Assembly (NCBI GenBank): GCA_002708315.1
Contig: PANC01000015.1
Location: forward strand, 81,671-145,670
From: Lentimicrobiaceae bacterium
Lineage (GTDB): Bacteria > Bacteroidota > Bacteroidia > Bacteroidales > F082
DNA: 64,000 nt
Direction of reading: 5' to 3'
The notes beneath the pieces were generated by a model. The model had not been told where the DNA came from and did no database searches. It saw nothing but the letters and a program-made list of their open reading frames with translations. Position numbers and translations under genes: made by a program. Below, one piece after another: positions 52,190 through 60,669 of this stretch (its first letter is position 1; every line of letters starts with the position of its first letter).

Positions 52190-53944
52190 TTAATCCTTGG
52201 GAATAAGCCCTAAACCCAATTCATCAAGCTGGTCTTCTGCAATTGATGAGGGTGAATCAATCATCACATCTCTACCTGCATTGTTTTTTGGGAATGCTAT
52301 GAAATCTCTTATGGAGTCCTGTCCGCCAAATAAGGCGGCTAGGCGATCAAAACCAAGAGCGATTCCACCATGAGGGGGTGCTCCATATTCGAAGGCATTC
52401 ATTAGAAAACCAAATTGTTCCTGAGCTTCCTCGTCTGAAAAGCCAAGGTGTTTAAACATTAGCTTTTGTAAATCACGGTCATGTATTCTTATTGATCCAC
52501 CTCCAATTTCAGATCCATTTATTACCAAATCGTAAGCGTTAGCTCTAACATCACCAGGTTTTGAATCCAACAGATTAATATCTTCAGGTTTTGGAGATGT
52601 AAATGGATGATGCATTGCATGAAACCTTTCTGAATCTTCATCCCATTCCAATAATGGGAAGTCAACCACCCAAAGTGGGGAAAAATCATTGGCGTTTCGC
52701 AAATTAAGCCTTGCCCCCATCTCTAACCTTAGTTCATTAAGTTGTTTCCTCACCTTATCTTTTTCACCTGAAAGAACCAAAATAAGATCACCTTTTTCTG
52801 CATTGGTTTTTGTTGCCCAGTTACTCAACGAATCATGATCAAAAAATTTGTCTACAGATGACTTATATGTTCCATCTTCATTACACTTAACATAAACAAG
52901 CCCCTTGGCTCCAATTTGCGGCCTTCTTACAAAATCAGTTAGCTTATCAATTTGTTTTCGGGTATAATCGGCACATTCTTTGGCGACGATAGCAACAACT
53001 AATTCTGCATCATCAAATACTTTAAATCCTTTGTTTTGGGCAACATCATTTAATTCCACAAACTTCATATCAAATCTAATATCGGGTTTATCGCTACCAT
53101 ATAGTCTCATGGCATCTGAGTAATCCATTCTAGGGAAATCGCCTATTTCAACACCCTTAACTGTTTTGAAAAGATGTTTTACCATGCCTTCAAAGGTTGT
53201 AAGTACATCATCCTGATCCACGAACGCCATTTCGCAGTCTATCTGAGTAAATTCGGGTTGGCGATCTGCTCTCAGGTCTTCATCCCGGAAACATTTAACC
53301 AGCTGATAATATCTGTCGTAACCGGCCACCATTAGTAATTGCTTAAAGGTTTGCGGAGATTGAGGAAGAGCATAAAACTGTCCTTCATTCATCCTTGAGG
53401 GTACGACAAAATCTCTTGCACCTTCTGGTGTTGATTTTATTAGATAGGGGGTTTCAATTTCAAAGAAATTTTGCGAATCCAAGTATTTTCGCGTTTCAAT
53501 TGATAATCTGTGTCGTAATTCAAGGTTTGATCTCAATGGTCTGCGTCTGAGATCCAAATACCGGTATTTCATTCTTAGCTCTTCACCACCGTCTGTATCA
53601 TCTTCTATTGTAAATGGAGGAGTAAGTGAGGCGTTTAATATTTCAATTTCTGATAAATCAATCTCAATATTACCCGTAGGGATATTTGGATTCTTTGATA
53701 GACGCTCTATTACAGTACCTTTTGCCTGAATAACATACTCTCTCCCTAATTTTCTAACTGCATCTATAACAGTTGAATTTGAACGACCATTTTCTATCAA
53801 TAATTGTGTAATGCCGTAACGATCCCTAAGGTCTATCCAAATTAAACTTCCCTTATCTCTGATTTTTTGAACCCACCCGGAAAGGATTACTTTCTTGTTT
53901 TTGTCTTCTAGTCTTAATTCCCCGCAAGTATGTGTACGAAACAT
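52190..53944 (-). CDS. aspS: Aspartyl-tRNA synthetase
   Basis: 584 residues, the bacterial type with the GAD insertion domain. The OB-fold anticodon domain is 1-105 ([34 protein letters not shown]). Class II motifs: [44 protein letters not shown] (motif 2), and [19 protein letters not shown] (motif 3). GAD domain about 290-430. It charges tRNA-Asp. Like most bacterial forms it may be non-discriminating if the organism lacks AsnRS, which cannot be seen here. Confidence 0.97.
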   Translation of the reverse strand: MFRTHTCGELRLEDKNKKVILSGWVQKIRDKGSLIWIDLRDRYGITQLLIENGRSNSTVIDAVRKLGREYVIQAKGTVIERLSKNPNIPTGNIEIDLSEIEILNASLTPPFTIEDDTDGGEELRMKYRYLDLRRRPLRSNLELRHRLSIETRKYLDSQNFFEIETPYLIKSTPEGARDFVVPSRMNEGQFYALPQSPQTFKQLLMVAGYDRYYQLVKCFRDEDLRADRQPEFTQIDCEMAFVDQDDVLTTFEGMVKHLFKTVKGVEIGDFPRMDYSDAMRLYGSDKPDIRFDMKFVELNDVAQNKGFKVFDDAELVVAIVAKECADYTRKQIDKLTDFVRRPQIGAKGLVYVKCNEDGTYKSSVDKFFDHDSLSNWATKTNAEKGDLILVLSGEKDKVRKQLNELRLEMGARLNLRNANDFSPLWVVDFPLLEWDEDSERFHAMHHPFTSPKPEDINLLDSKPGDVRANAYDLVINGSEIGGGSIRIHDRDLQKLMFKHLGFSDEEAQEQFGFLMNAFEYGAPPHGGIALGFDRLAALFGGQDSIRDFIAFPKNNAGRDVMIDSPSSIAEDQLDELGLGLIPKD

Positions 53945-54162
53945 ATTCTTATGTTTATTTATTATTGTTACTTATCACCTAAAACAGCTAATGTTTATTA
54001 GCCAATATATGATATTATTTTGTAACCATTTATTAGTTGTTATTGCAACTAATATAGGCGGCGAAGATAGTAAAAAGTAAGGAGTTAGATGCTGAAGAGG
54101 GTATCAAAACCAACTGATAAATTAATCAATGTTTTTGCAAAATTTTCCAATCTCTTTTCAAG

Positions 54163-54735
54163 TTATTCTAGTTCCATAACTAATATTGGTATTTTGGGAG
54201 TAAGATATTGATTATGTTCCGGTTGCTTATGAATAGTATTTACTACATTCATGCCATATATTACTTTACCAAATGCAGCAAATCCCTCACCATCAGGATT
54301 GCGTTTTCCACAATAATCAAGGTCAGGCTGATCGCCAATGCATATAAAAAACTCAAAAGTTGCCGTACCTGGTTCATATCTTGCCATTGAGATAACCCCA
54401 TTTAGATGCTTGATGTTAGTTTGAGCCGTATTCTCATGAATAATTGGTGGTAGAAGTGAAGGGTGATTTTCTTCATAAAGACCACCTTGGATTACAGCTA
54501 TTTTTATACTGTCTTCCAATTGATTATTATTGGTAACCGTGCGATAAAATGAAGCACCCTTAAATCTATTTTCTTTTAGATATTTTATAAAATTACCACA
54601 AGTAATTGGAGCATTTTCCTCATATAGTTCAACTCCAATTAATCCAAAGTCCGTTTCAATAATAACTACCGAGTTGTTTTGTTTACATGAGGCGATTAAC
54701 AGTAAGCAACAAATAATAATAAATATCATTTTCAT
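54163..54735 (-). CDS. Cyclophilin-type peptidyl-prolyl isomerase lipoprotein
   Basis: 190 residues from ATG 54735; a TTG at 54744 lies in the -7 box 54742-54749 and cannot be the start, and a second ATG at 54729 is equally possible. Lipobox LLIASC then KQNNSVV. The cyclophilin core is partly degenerate: GLIGVELYEENAPITCGNFIKYL, GASFYRTVTN (the catalytic Arg of FHR is retained as FYR), ISMARYEPGTATFEFFICIGD, GFAAFGKVIYGMNVV. Envelope-located isomerase; Gly/Gln contacts look altered, so activity may be low. Confidence 0.88.
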   Translation of the reverse strand: MKMIFIIICCLLLIASCKQNNSVVIIETDFGLIGVELYEENAPITCGNFIKYLKENRFKGASFYRTVTNNNQLEDSIKIAVIQGGLYEENHPSLLPPIIHENTAQTNIKHLNGVISMARYEPGTATFEFFICIGDQPDLDYCGKRNPDGEGFAAFGKVIYGMNVVNTIHKQPEHNQYLTPKIPILVMELE

Positions 54736-54741
54736 ATCACT

Positions 54742-54749
54742 CAAACATA
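54742..54749 (-). promoter_or_regulatory. -7 box abutting the cyclophilin lipoprotein
   Basis: Minus-strand TATGTTTG ends six bases before the ATG at 54735. Confidence 0.45.
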
Positions 54750-54892
54750 CAATATTTTCCGTAGGATAAATAATGAAGTATGAAATGGGGGTTATATGGT
54801 AATCAATAGATTTGTCGGCAATTTTTTTGATAATAAATATATGGAAAGGACGATTAATATTTTTCTTAGTATGAATTACTTATAAATTTAAA

Positions 54893-54900
54893 TATTTTTG
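54893..54900 (+). promoter_or_regulatory. -7 box for the sigma-factor operon
   Basis: TATTTTTG fits TAnnTTTG and gives a leader of about 150 nt before the sigma gene. Confidence 0.4.
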
Positions 54901-54972
54901 TGCAACTACTAATCGTGATATCAACAATGATGAAAAATACATAGTTCCATGTATTTGTCTGTGTTGTGCAAC
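54898..54972. promoter_or_regulatory. Repeats in the leader of the sigma operon
   Basis: TTGTGCAAC occurs at 54898-54906 and again at 54964-54972. Between them AAATACAT (54935-54942) and ATGTATTT (54949-54956) form a perfect inverted repeat. They lie in the 319-base gap upstream of the sigma gene, and could be an autoregulatory site or an RNA hairpin; the rest of the gap shows nothing else. Confidence 0.4.
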
Positions 54973-55054
54973 CATTATACCTGCTCAAATGTCAAAAGTA
55001 TTGGTTGAAGGTACTTTTTGGCTTCCAGGGTATTCGTAATGTCACTTAAAGGTA

Positions 55055-55621
55055 GTGGACATCCGTATGGAACTTGATAGTGCCTTCATAAATAAACTTA
55101 AAGAAAACGATGCAAAATCGCAACGTTTATTTTACCAGTATCTAGCACCTAAGATGTATGGTATTTGTTTGCGTTTTGCTTTAGTAAATGAAGATGCTGA
55201 TGACATATTACAGGATGGTTTTATCAGGGTATTTAGGCATATAAAAGATTTTAGGGGTGAAGGATCCTTTGAAGGCTGGGTGAGAAGAACCATAGTAAAT
55301 ACTGCAATAAATTACTATAAAAAGAAGATTAAGCAGGGAATAACTACTGATCTTGAATATGTAAAAGGAAAATTAAAAGAAAGAAATGATATTTTAGAAA
55401 AGATGACATGTGACGAGCTTCGTATTATTATAAACGAGCTTCCGCCTGGCTACCGAATGGTATTTAACCTAAGTGCAATAGAGGGGTACACTCACAAGGA
55501 AATAGGAGAAATGTTAGAAATTAGTGAGAATACATCTAAATCGCAGCTTTCAAGAGCCAGAGCATCATTGCAAAAAAGCATTGCTAAAATTCAACAAAGG
55601 GAAAACGGTGGAAAAGGATAA
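55055..55621 (+). CDS. ECF RNA polymerase sigma factor
   Basis: 188 residues from GTG 55055, with an equally possible ATG at 55067. Region 2 spans about 25-90 (FYQYLAPKMYGICLRFALVNEDADDILQDGFIRVFRHI, GWVRRTIVNTAINYYK) and region 4 about 125-180 (LPPGYRMVFNLSAIEGYTHKEIGEMLEISENTSKSQLSRARASL). This fits the ECF sigma family of Bacteroidota that pairs with a downstream membrane anti-sigma. The next gene overlaps by 14 bases (GTG at 55608) and is its probable anti-sigma. Confidence 0.94.
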   Translation: MDIRMELDSAFINKLKENDAKSQRLFYQYLAPKMYGICLRFALVNEDADDILQDGFIRVFRHIKDFRGEGSFEGWVRRTIVNTAINYYKKKIKQGITTDLEYVKGKLKERNDILEKMTCDELRIIINELPPGYRMVFNLSAIEGYTHKEIGEMLEISENTSKSQLSRARASLQKSIAKIQQRENGGKG

Positions 55622-56912
55622 TAAAAATATTGATATACTCTTAAGAGATAAGTTTGAAACTTATGCTCCTGTGCCTCCCCAGCATATCTGGTCTGGTGTT
55701 GAAAAGGGCATTAATAAAAACTCTAGTTTCATTACATCAAACAAATATCTGATAGCCGCATCCATTCTTGTTATGTTGTCAATTTCTTTTGTTTTATTTT
55801 ACCCATTCTCATCTAATCAAGACGATATTTCTATTATTGTTGAGAATGTCAATAAGCCAACTAACAGTATAAAAGAAGAAACAATCATTAAATCAGAAAC
55901 TGAAATATTTGTTTTAGAAGAAAACACAAAGAGTCCAAAACCAAGAACCCTAAAAGAAACCAAAAAAACCAAAGAAATTGATGATCAACCAGACATTAAA
56001 GAGCTTAAAGAGCAATCCTTTGAGGTGGTGGAATATAAGTCTCACTTTGGCTCCGGAGTCATGGGGTCACTTGATATGAAGCATGACGATTTTACAATTA
56101 ATGTTGAAGATGATTCGATAGAGCCAATGAATAGGATGGGGGCCTCCGAGGCAGATAAATCAGAAGATAATTCTAAAGATATTATGCCCAATGATAAAAG
56201 ATCAAGTGGGTCACATTGGCAGATTGGCATTAATATATGGCCTGAGTTAACTGTTTCTAATATTGATTCCGTGGAAATATTAAATACATATAGCTTAAAT
56301 ATTGAACCTACACTATACATAAATGATAATTGGTTCATAAGAACAGGGATTGGGCTATCTTATGTTCAAGATAGAGGATTTGCTCAGATAAATTATAATA
56401 CAAATGAATTAATGGGCTCATATGAAGACGTATATGATATAACATTTGATTCGGTAGATGGAGTTGTCACACCTACTTATCATACTAAAGCAGTTGAGGT
56501 TTATGATTCGGTAAAACATTTTACGATTTCCAACATTACAAATAAATACTTGTATTTGCAGATACCACTTTCAATAGGGTATTCCTCCAAGATAAATAAC
56601 TCCTCATTTAATTGGTATGTATATGGGGGATCGTCCATGTTTATTCGCACAAATACTTGGCTTGATAAACCAACATTAAATCAGACAGATGTTGATATTA
56701 TTGATCTCAATAATGACTTACCCGAAAGAGTAGACGCTTACTTTCAATTATTTATAGGAGCGGGAATTGGGTATGATTTAAGTGATAATTTTAACCTTAC
56801 GCTTGAGCCAACATATAACAACTACCTTACCAACGTCTATGATAATTCTAATAATAAAGGACCAACATCAGGCTTTGCTCTTAGATTGGGCCTTGTTTAC
56901 AAACTGAAATGA
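55608..56912 (+). CDS. Single-TM anti-sigma-like protein fused to a beta-barrel
   Basis: 434 residues from GTG 55608. The N-terminus (residues 1-40, LLRDKFETYAPVPPQHIWSGVEKGI) is the pattern of Bacteroidota proteins that follow ECF sigma genes and likely hold the sigma; one membrane helix follows (YLIAASILVMLSISFVLFY, about 45-63). A charged, low-complexity periplasmic linker (70-195) leads to an outer-membrane-type beta-barrel at about 205-434 (WQIGINIWPEL, NWFIRTGIGLSYVQD, YLYLQIPLSIGYSS, FQLFIGAGIGYDL, GFALRLGLVYKLK). The protein would bridge both membranes. It overlaps the sigma gene and, by four bases, the PKD gene. Confidence 0.85.
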   Translation: MEKDNKNIDILLRDKFETYAPVPPQHIWSGVEKGINKNSSFITSNKYLIAASILVMLSISFVLFYPFSSNQDDISIIVENVNKPTNSIKEETIIKSETEIFVLEENTKSPKPRTLKETKKTKEIDDQPDIKELKEQSFEVVEYKSHFGSGVMGSLDMKHDDFTINVEDDSIEPMNRMGASEADKSEDNSKDIMPNDKRSSGSHWQIGINIWPELTVSNIDSVEILNTYSLNIEPTLYINDNWFIRTGIGLSYVQDRGFAQINYNTNELMGSYEDVYDITFDSVDGVVTPTYHTKAVEVYDSVKHFTISNITNKYLYLQIPLSIGYSSKINNSSFNWYVYGGSSMFIRTNTWLDKPTLNQTDVDIIDLNNDLPERVDAYFQLFIGAGIGYDLSDNFNLTLEPTYNNYLTNVYDNSNNKGPTSGFALRLGLVYKLK

Positions 56913-58480
56913 TGAAAAACATAACTTTAAATATATATATTAAAGGTTTACTCTTATTTGGTATAATATTTTTGTCTCAACAGAGTATCATAGCTGATAA
57001 TTCTGCCAATCAAATAATTGTGTCAGGCCAGGTGACCAATTTCGAGTACGGTAATGTAATACATAACCATCCCGTTTACATTACAAGTGATGTAACCCTA
57101 CATAAATTGCGTAGCTATTCAAAAGTTGTTTATACTGATGAGCAAGGCTATTATCATGATACTATTTCAACCATAGATACAAAGGGATCACTATTGATAT
57201 ATACCACTGATCATGAAGGTAGAATATTAGATACAACAGTTCATTTTAGATTTCTCAACAGAAATACTGATTTTATAATAGCAGATTTTAGTATTTATCT
57301 TCCATTTAAACCTCTTGATTTGCAGGCAAGGTTCAAATATGTTAGAAAAATCAATGGAGATAAGCATAAATTTAGTTTTTTGGATCAAACAGATTCCCAA
57401 CACATTATTTCCTGGTTTTGGGAATTTGGAGATGGTGAAACATCAAATCGTCAAAACCCTACCCATAGATACGCTGATGTAGGATTATATAAAGTACGCT
57501 TAACCGTTACAGCCATACTCAAAGGAATAGTTCAAACCAGTTCAATTACCAAACAAATACACCTGCAAAGAGAAGAATACTTTCACATGGGAGGTCATGT
57601 GTTTTCTGATTACTTCCCCATAGATAAGGGGTATGCATATTTATACTTAATTGATTCATTGCAGAATTATATTGCAATTGATACCATGCCTTTTGATACG
57701 ATGGGGTATTATTATTTTTATCATGTGCCGGAAGGTAAATATTTGGTAAAAGCAGAACCGATGAAAGAATCTGAGTATTATGATCAATTTTTACCAACCT
57801 ATTATGGAGATTTTCTTTATTGGCAAAATGCTAGTGAAATCAGTCTACATTCAACATCATGGGAGTATGATATTAAGTTGGTTAAATCACCAGATATCTC
57901 TGCTTTTGGTGGCTCTGGATCAATTAGCGGAAATGTTGAATTTTCATTTGAGGATAAATCAACTTCAGGTATAGTTGCCGATGGTGTACATATATACTTG
58001 AAAAATGATCAGGATGATATATTAACCTGTCATTATTCAGATGAATTAGGTGAATTTATCTTTGATTTAATAAGCTTGAATACATATTGGATATACCCTG
58101 AGGTTACAGGAATTACAACAGAACCATTTAAAGTTGAACTCAATGCCATCACTCCAACTGTGGATGACATTACAATAAATATAAATTTTGGATCCATTAG
58201 TTATGTAATGCCTGCAGATAATGAAATAAATAATGTTGTAGGACTTCCATTTCCAAATCCTGTTATGGAAAATCTTACCATTCTTATTAATACACCTAAC
58301 CAAAATATTATTTATGAGGTTTACGACAATTGTGGCAGGCTTATTGAAAATGGTATGATTGATTCATCGAGGGATAACGAAATTAGATTAAATACTCATT
58401 TTTATAAAAGAGGTATATATACACTTAAAGCCACGTCTAGCAATAAATCTGCCATAAGAAAATTTGTGGTGGTAAAATAA
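56909..58480 (+). CDS. T9SS-exported PKD domain protein
   Basis: 523 residues, starting inside the stop of the barrel gene (ATGATGA). Signal peptide about 1-30 (LLLFGIIFLSQQSIIA). A carboxypeptidase-regulatory-like strand domain comes first (ANQIIVSGQVTNFEYG), then a PKD domain at about 140-225 (FSFLDQTDSQHIISWFWEFGDGETSN), further Cna/CarbR-like strands (YYFYHVPEGKYLVKAEP), and a type A sorting domain from about 445 (FPNPVMENLTILI, RLIENGMI, RGIYTLKA, KFVVVK). It is the likely surface output or sensed partner of the sigma/anti-sigma pair. Confidence 0.9.
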   Translation: MMKNITLNIYIKGLLLFGIIFLSQQSIIADNSANQIIVSGQVTNFEYGNVIHNHPVYITSDVTLHKLRSYSKVVYTDEQGYYHDTISTIDTKGSLLIYTTDHEGRILDTTVHFRFLNRNTDFIIADFSIYLPFKPLDLQARFKYVRKINGDKHKFSFLDQTDSQHIISWFWEFGDGETSNRQNPTHRYADVGLYKVRLTVTAILKGIVQTSSITKQIHLQREEYFHMGGHVFSDYFPIDKGYAYLYLIDSLQNYIAIDTMPFDTMGYYYFYHVPEGKYLVKAEPMKESEYYDQFLPTYYGDFLYWQNASEISLHSTSWEYDIKLVKSPDISAFGGSGSISGNVEFSFEDKSTSGIVADGVHIYLKNDQDDILTCHYSDELGEFIFDLISLNTYWIYPEVTGITTEPFKVELNAITPTVDDITININFGSISYVMPADNEINNVVGLPFPNPVMENLTILINTPNQNIIYEVYDNCGRLIENGMIDSSRDNEIRLNTHFYKRGIYTLKATSSNKSAIRKFVVVK

Positions 58481-58486
58481 TAAGAT

Positions 58487-58522
58487 AGCCTACCACTGTG
58501 GAATAAGTGTGTTATTTAGGCT
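58487..58522. terminator. Possible shared hairpin between convergent genes
   Basis: AGCCTA (58487-58492) pairs with TAGGCT (58517-58522) with a long loop; no clear T run. It lies between two convergent genes. Confidence 0.25.
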
Positions 58523-58525
58523 GAT

Positions 58526-59116
58526 CTATTCTATGATAAACTTTTTCTCTACACTTCCATCATCATATATTTCAATGAATGGAATGTTTGGAATTGGAGA
58601 TATTTCTCTACCTCGGAAGTCAATTGTTTTAATTAACTTTTTATTTCTTTCAATACTTATTTCTGTTAAATTTACTGTACCATTATGAAGTATAATGGTT
58701 ACGGGATTAATACAGGTTGAATTTAAATCTGATAAAATTAAATTTCCATTAACTACTGTATTATTAGAAAAATTATTAGAATTAAATGTTACTTCGAAAT
58801 CAAAATCTATAGTATCTCTAGTTGAATTTTGTGTTAGATGAGTAAAAATATGACAGTTAAATCCCGTATTAAAGAACCCCGTAAAATAACTTACACTTAT
58901 TAACGAAGTATCATCTAAAACTAAACAATGACTTGGGTATATCATACTATTAGAATCATTATAAAAAATAGTATTTGATATCATATTATCATTTAAGGAA
59001 ACGTGGAACGTATCCTCCATATAAGTCACATTTTCACAATCAATAGTGTTTGATTGTGAAAACATATTTATATTAAAAACACCTAACAAAAAAAATATTA
59101 GTAAGAGTTTTTTCAT
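58526..59116 (-). CDS. Exported protein of unknown function
   Basis: 196 residues from ATG 59116 with a signal peptide (MKKLLLIFFLLGVFNINMFSQ); an ATG 27 nt upstream is in frame but would precede the promoter box at 59121-59128. The mature part is Asn/Ser/Thr-rich beta sequence (FNSNNFSNNTVVNGNLILSD), with an end that resembles a T9SS tail only weakly (KLIKTIDFRGREI, IYDDGSVEKKFIIE). That tail (NKKLIKTIDFRGRE) is like the last two strands of a type A domain. No other homology recognised. Its 5' end lies over the truncated hemolysin III gene. Confidence 0.7.
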   Translation of the reverse strand: MKKLLLIFFLLGVFNINMFSQSNTIDCENVTYMEDTFHVSLNDNMISNTIFYNDSNSMIYPSHCLVLDDTSLISVSYFTGFFNTGFNCHIFTHLTQNSTRDTIDFDFEVTFNSNNFSNNTVVNGNLILSDLNSTCINPVTIILHNGTVNLTEISIERNKKLIKTIDFRGREISPIPNIPFIEIYDDGSVEKKFIIE

Positions 59117-59120
59117 TTTC

Positions 59121-59128
59121 CAAATATA
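59121..59128 (-). promoter_or_regulatory. -7 box abutting the unknown exported protein
   Basis: Minus-strand TATATTTG ends four bases before the ATG at 59116; a leaderless message is expected. Confidence 0.5.
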
Positions 59129-59149
59129 AAAAAATGTAAACATTAATTA

Positions 59150-59312
59150 AATAAATTTGATCCGAAGTTGTTCCTTTTTGAATTAATAAATGACTTATAA
59201 ATTCTAAAACAAGAATAACTAATGCTGCAATACTAAGAAGGAGCCCTAACCCATGTGTAAGAACATTTAACTGTTCTTCAAGTTTAGGATATTGCTTGGC
59301 ATCTTGATGCAT
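59150..59312 (-). pseudogene. Hemolysin III (PAQR family) 5' fragment
   Basis: From ATG 59312 about 50 codons fit the start of bacterial hemolysin III/YqfA proteins: a short polar head, then EEQLNVLTHGLGLLLSIAAL, with the E-x-x-N-x-x-T-H-G-x-G motif and first membrane helix. The likeness ends near KGTTSDQI, just where the promoter and start of the unknown exported gene begin; the frame then runs out in unrelated sequence and stops at 59073. About 160 residues (six helices) are missing, so it is a truncated gene. Confidence 0.7.
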
Positions 59313-59436
59313 GATTTTTTATTTAATCTTTGAAAAAAACATACGAAAAACATGAATACTTATTATAATTACTTATGATTATATGTATTGGTAATTATTA
59401 GATAAAAGATAAGTATCAGATTTTGTTCAAATTCAG

Positions 59437-59444
59437 TACTTTTG
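59437..59444 (+). promoter_or_regulatory. -7 box abutting rbfA
   Basis: TACTTTTG ends four bases before the rbfA ATG at 59449; a leaderless or near-leaderless message is expected. Confidence 0.5.
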
Positions 59445-59448
59445 CCGC

Positions 59449-59787
59449 ATGGAATCAATACGTCAGGAAAAAATAAATAATCTTTTACAAAAGGATCTGG
59501 GAGAAATATTTCAACTTGAAATGAAACATGTTTCAAAAACGGCCATGGTTACTGTGACTAAGGTTACAGTAACTCCTGAGTTATCACTTGCTAAAGTTTA
59601 TATTAGCTTGTTTGCAACAAATGATAAGCAAGCTTTAATAAGTGAAATTAGAAAACATACCAAAGAAATAAGAGGGAAATTAGGTAAAAGAATAAGACAT
59701 CAGCTTAAATCAGTACCAGAGCTTAATTTTTATTTGGATGATTCATTGGACTACATTGAAAATATTGATAATTTATTGGATAAGTAG
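59449..59787 (+). CDS. rbfA: Ribosome-binding factor A
   Basis: 112 residues, normal for RbfA. The KH-like fold is recognisable: SIRQEKINNLLQKDLGEIFQLE, VTVTKVTVTPELSLAKVYISLF, and the C-terminal RIRHQLKSVPELNFYLDDSLDYIENIDNLL. It binds the 30S subunit during maturation of the 16S rRNA 5' end. The -7 box sits four bases before the ATG. It is first in a same-strand run with the methyltransferase, sulfatase and permease genes. Confidence 0.97.
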   Translation: MESIRQEKINNLLQKDLGEIFQLEMKHVSKTAMVTVTKVTVTPELSLAKVYISLFATNDKQALISEIRKHTKEIRGKLGKRIRHQLKSVPELNFYLDDSLDYIENIDNLLDK

Positions 59788-59835
59788 ATTTAAGGCCTTG
59801 AAATGGACACAATTATTTTAAAACAAAGAAAATAG

Positions 59836-60666
59836 ATGAAATATGATCCTATAAAACGTAAGCTCGGAGTTGTATTTAATAGCTCTCCAGGTCTTCGTAA
59901 ATTATTTTATAACCTTCTGGATATATTATTATTACGATCTTGGCATATTAGAAAAGAGCTTAAAATATGGGAGTCGACCATAAGTGGCAAACAATCCATA
60001 CTTGATGCAGGTTCAGGATTCGGACAATATGATTATTACATTGCAAAACGACATCGAGATTGGAAAATTACCGGAATAGATGTAAAAAAGGAGCAAATTG
60101 AAGATTGCAACAATTTTTTTTCAAAGATTGGATTTAATAATACATCTTTTAAACTTGGCGATCTGACCAAGCTGGAATATAATGAAGAGTTTAATATGAT
60201 ACTGTGTGTTGATGTAATGGAGCATATTGAAGAAGATGAGCTTGTGCTTAAAAATTTTCACAAGGCATTGAAGAAAGGAGGGATGCTCATGGTAAGTACA
60301 CCATCTGATCAGGGTGGTTCTGATGTTCATCATCATGATCATGACGATTATATAAATGATGGTGAACATTCATTTATTGATGAGCATGTTCGTGACGGAT
60401 ATGGAATTACTGATATCACTGATAAGATGAAGCGAGCTGGGTTTACAAAGACAAAGGTTTATTACCAATACGGTAAACCTGGTAAATTAGCTTGGAAACT
60501 AAGTATGAAATATCCCATTGTAATGCTCAATAAAACGTATTTGTTTTTCCTAATCTTGCCATTGTATTATTTGGTAACATTTCCATTTGTCCTTTTATTA
60601 AACAATCTTGATGTAATTAGAGATCATAAATCAGGCACAGGGTTAGTTGCTCTTGCATGGAAATAA
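59836..60666 (+). CDS. SAM-dependent methyltransferase
   Basis: 276 residues. Class I motif I is SILDAGSGFGQYDYYIAKR (about 54-72), the acidic residue of motif II is in ITGIDVKKEQIEDC, and motif IV is MILCVDVMEHIEEDELVLKNF. A His/Asp-rich loop (VHHHDHDDYINDGEHSFIDEH, about 163-183) precedes the substrate region. A C-terminal hydrophobic stretch (YLFFLILPLYYLVTFPFVLLL) suggests membrane attachment. Substrate unknown; proximity to an LTA-synthase-type gene three bases on suggests lipid or envelope glycan. I expect it shares a transcript with the next gene. Confidence 0.88.
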   Translation: MKYDPIKRKLGVVFNSSPGLRKLFYNLLDILLLRSWHIRKELKIWESTISGKQSILDAGSGFGQYDYYIAKRHRDWKITGIDVKKEQIEDCNNFFSKIGFNNTSFKLGDLTKLEYNEEFNMILCVDVMEHIEEDELVLKNFHKALKKGGMLMVSTPSDQGGSDVHHHDHDDYINDGEHSFIDEHVRDGYGITDITDKMKRAGFTKTKVYYQYGKPGKLAWKLSMKYPIVMLNKTYLFFLILPLYYLVTFPFVLLLNNLDVIRDHKSGTGLVALAWK

Positions 60667-60669
60667 ACC

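Noticed and set aside
59073-59312. A 79-residue protein as a genuine gene
   Set aside because: Its first 50 residues look like a hemolysin III start and the rest is unrelated and overlaps the neighbouring gene on the same strand in another frame; treated as a truncated gene.
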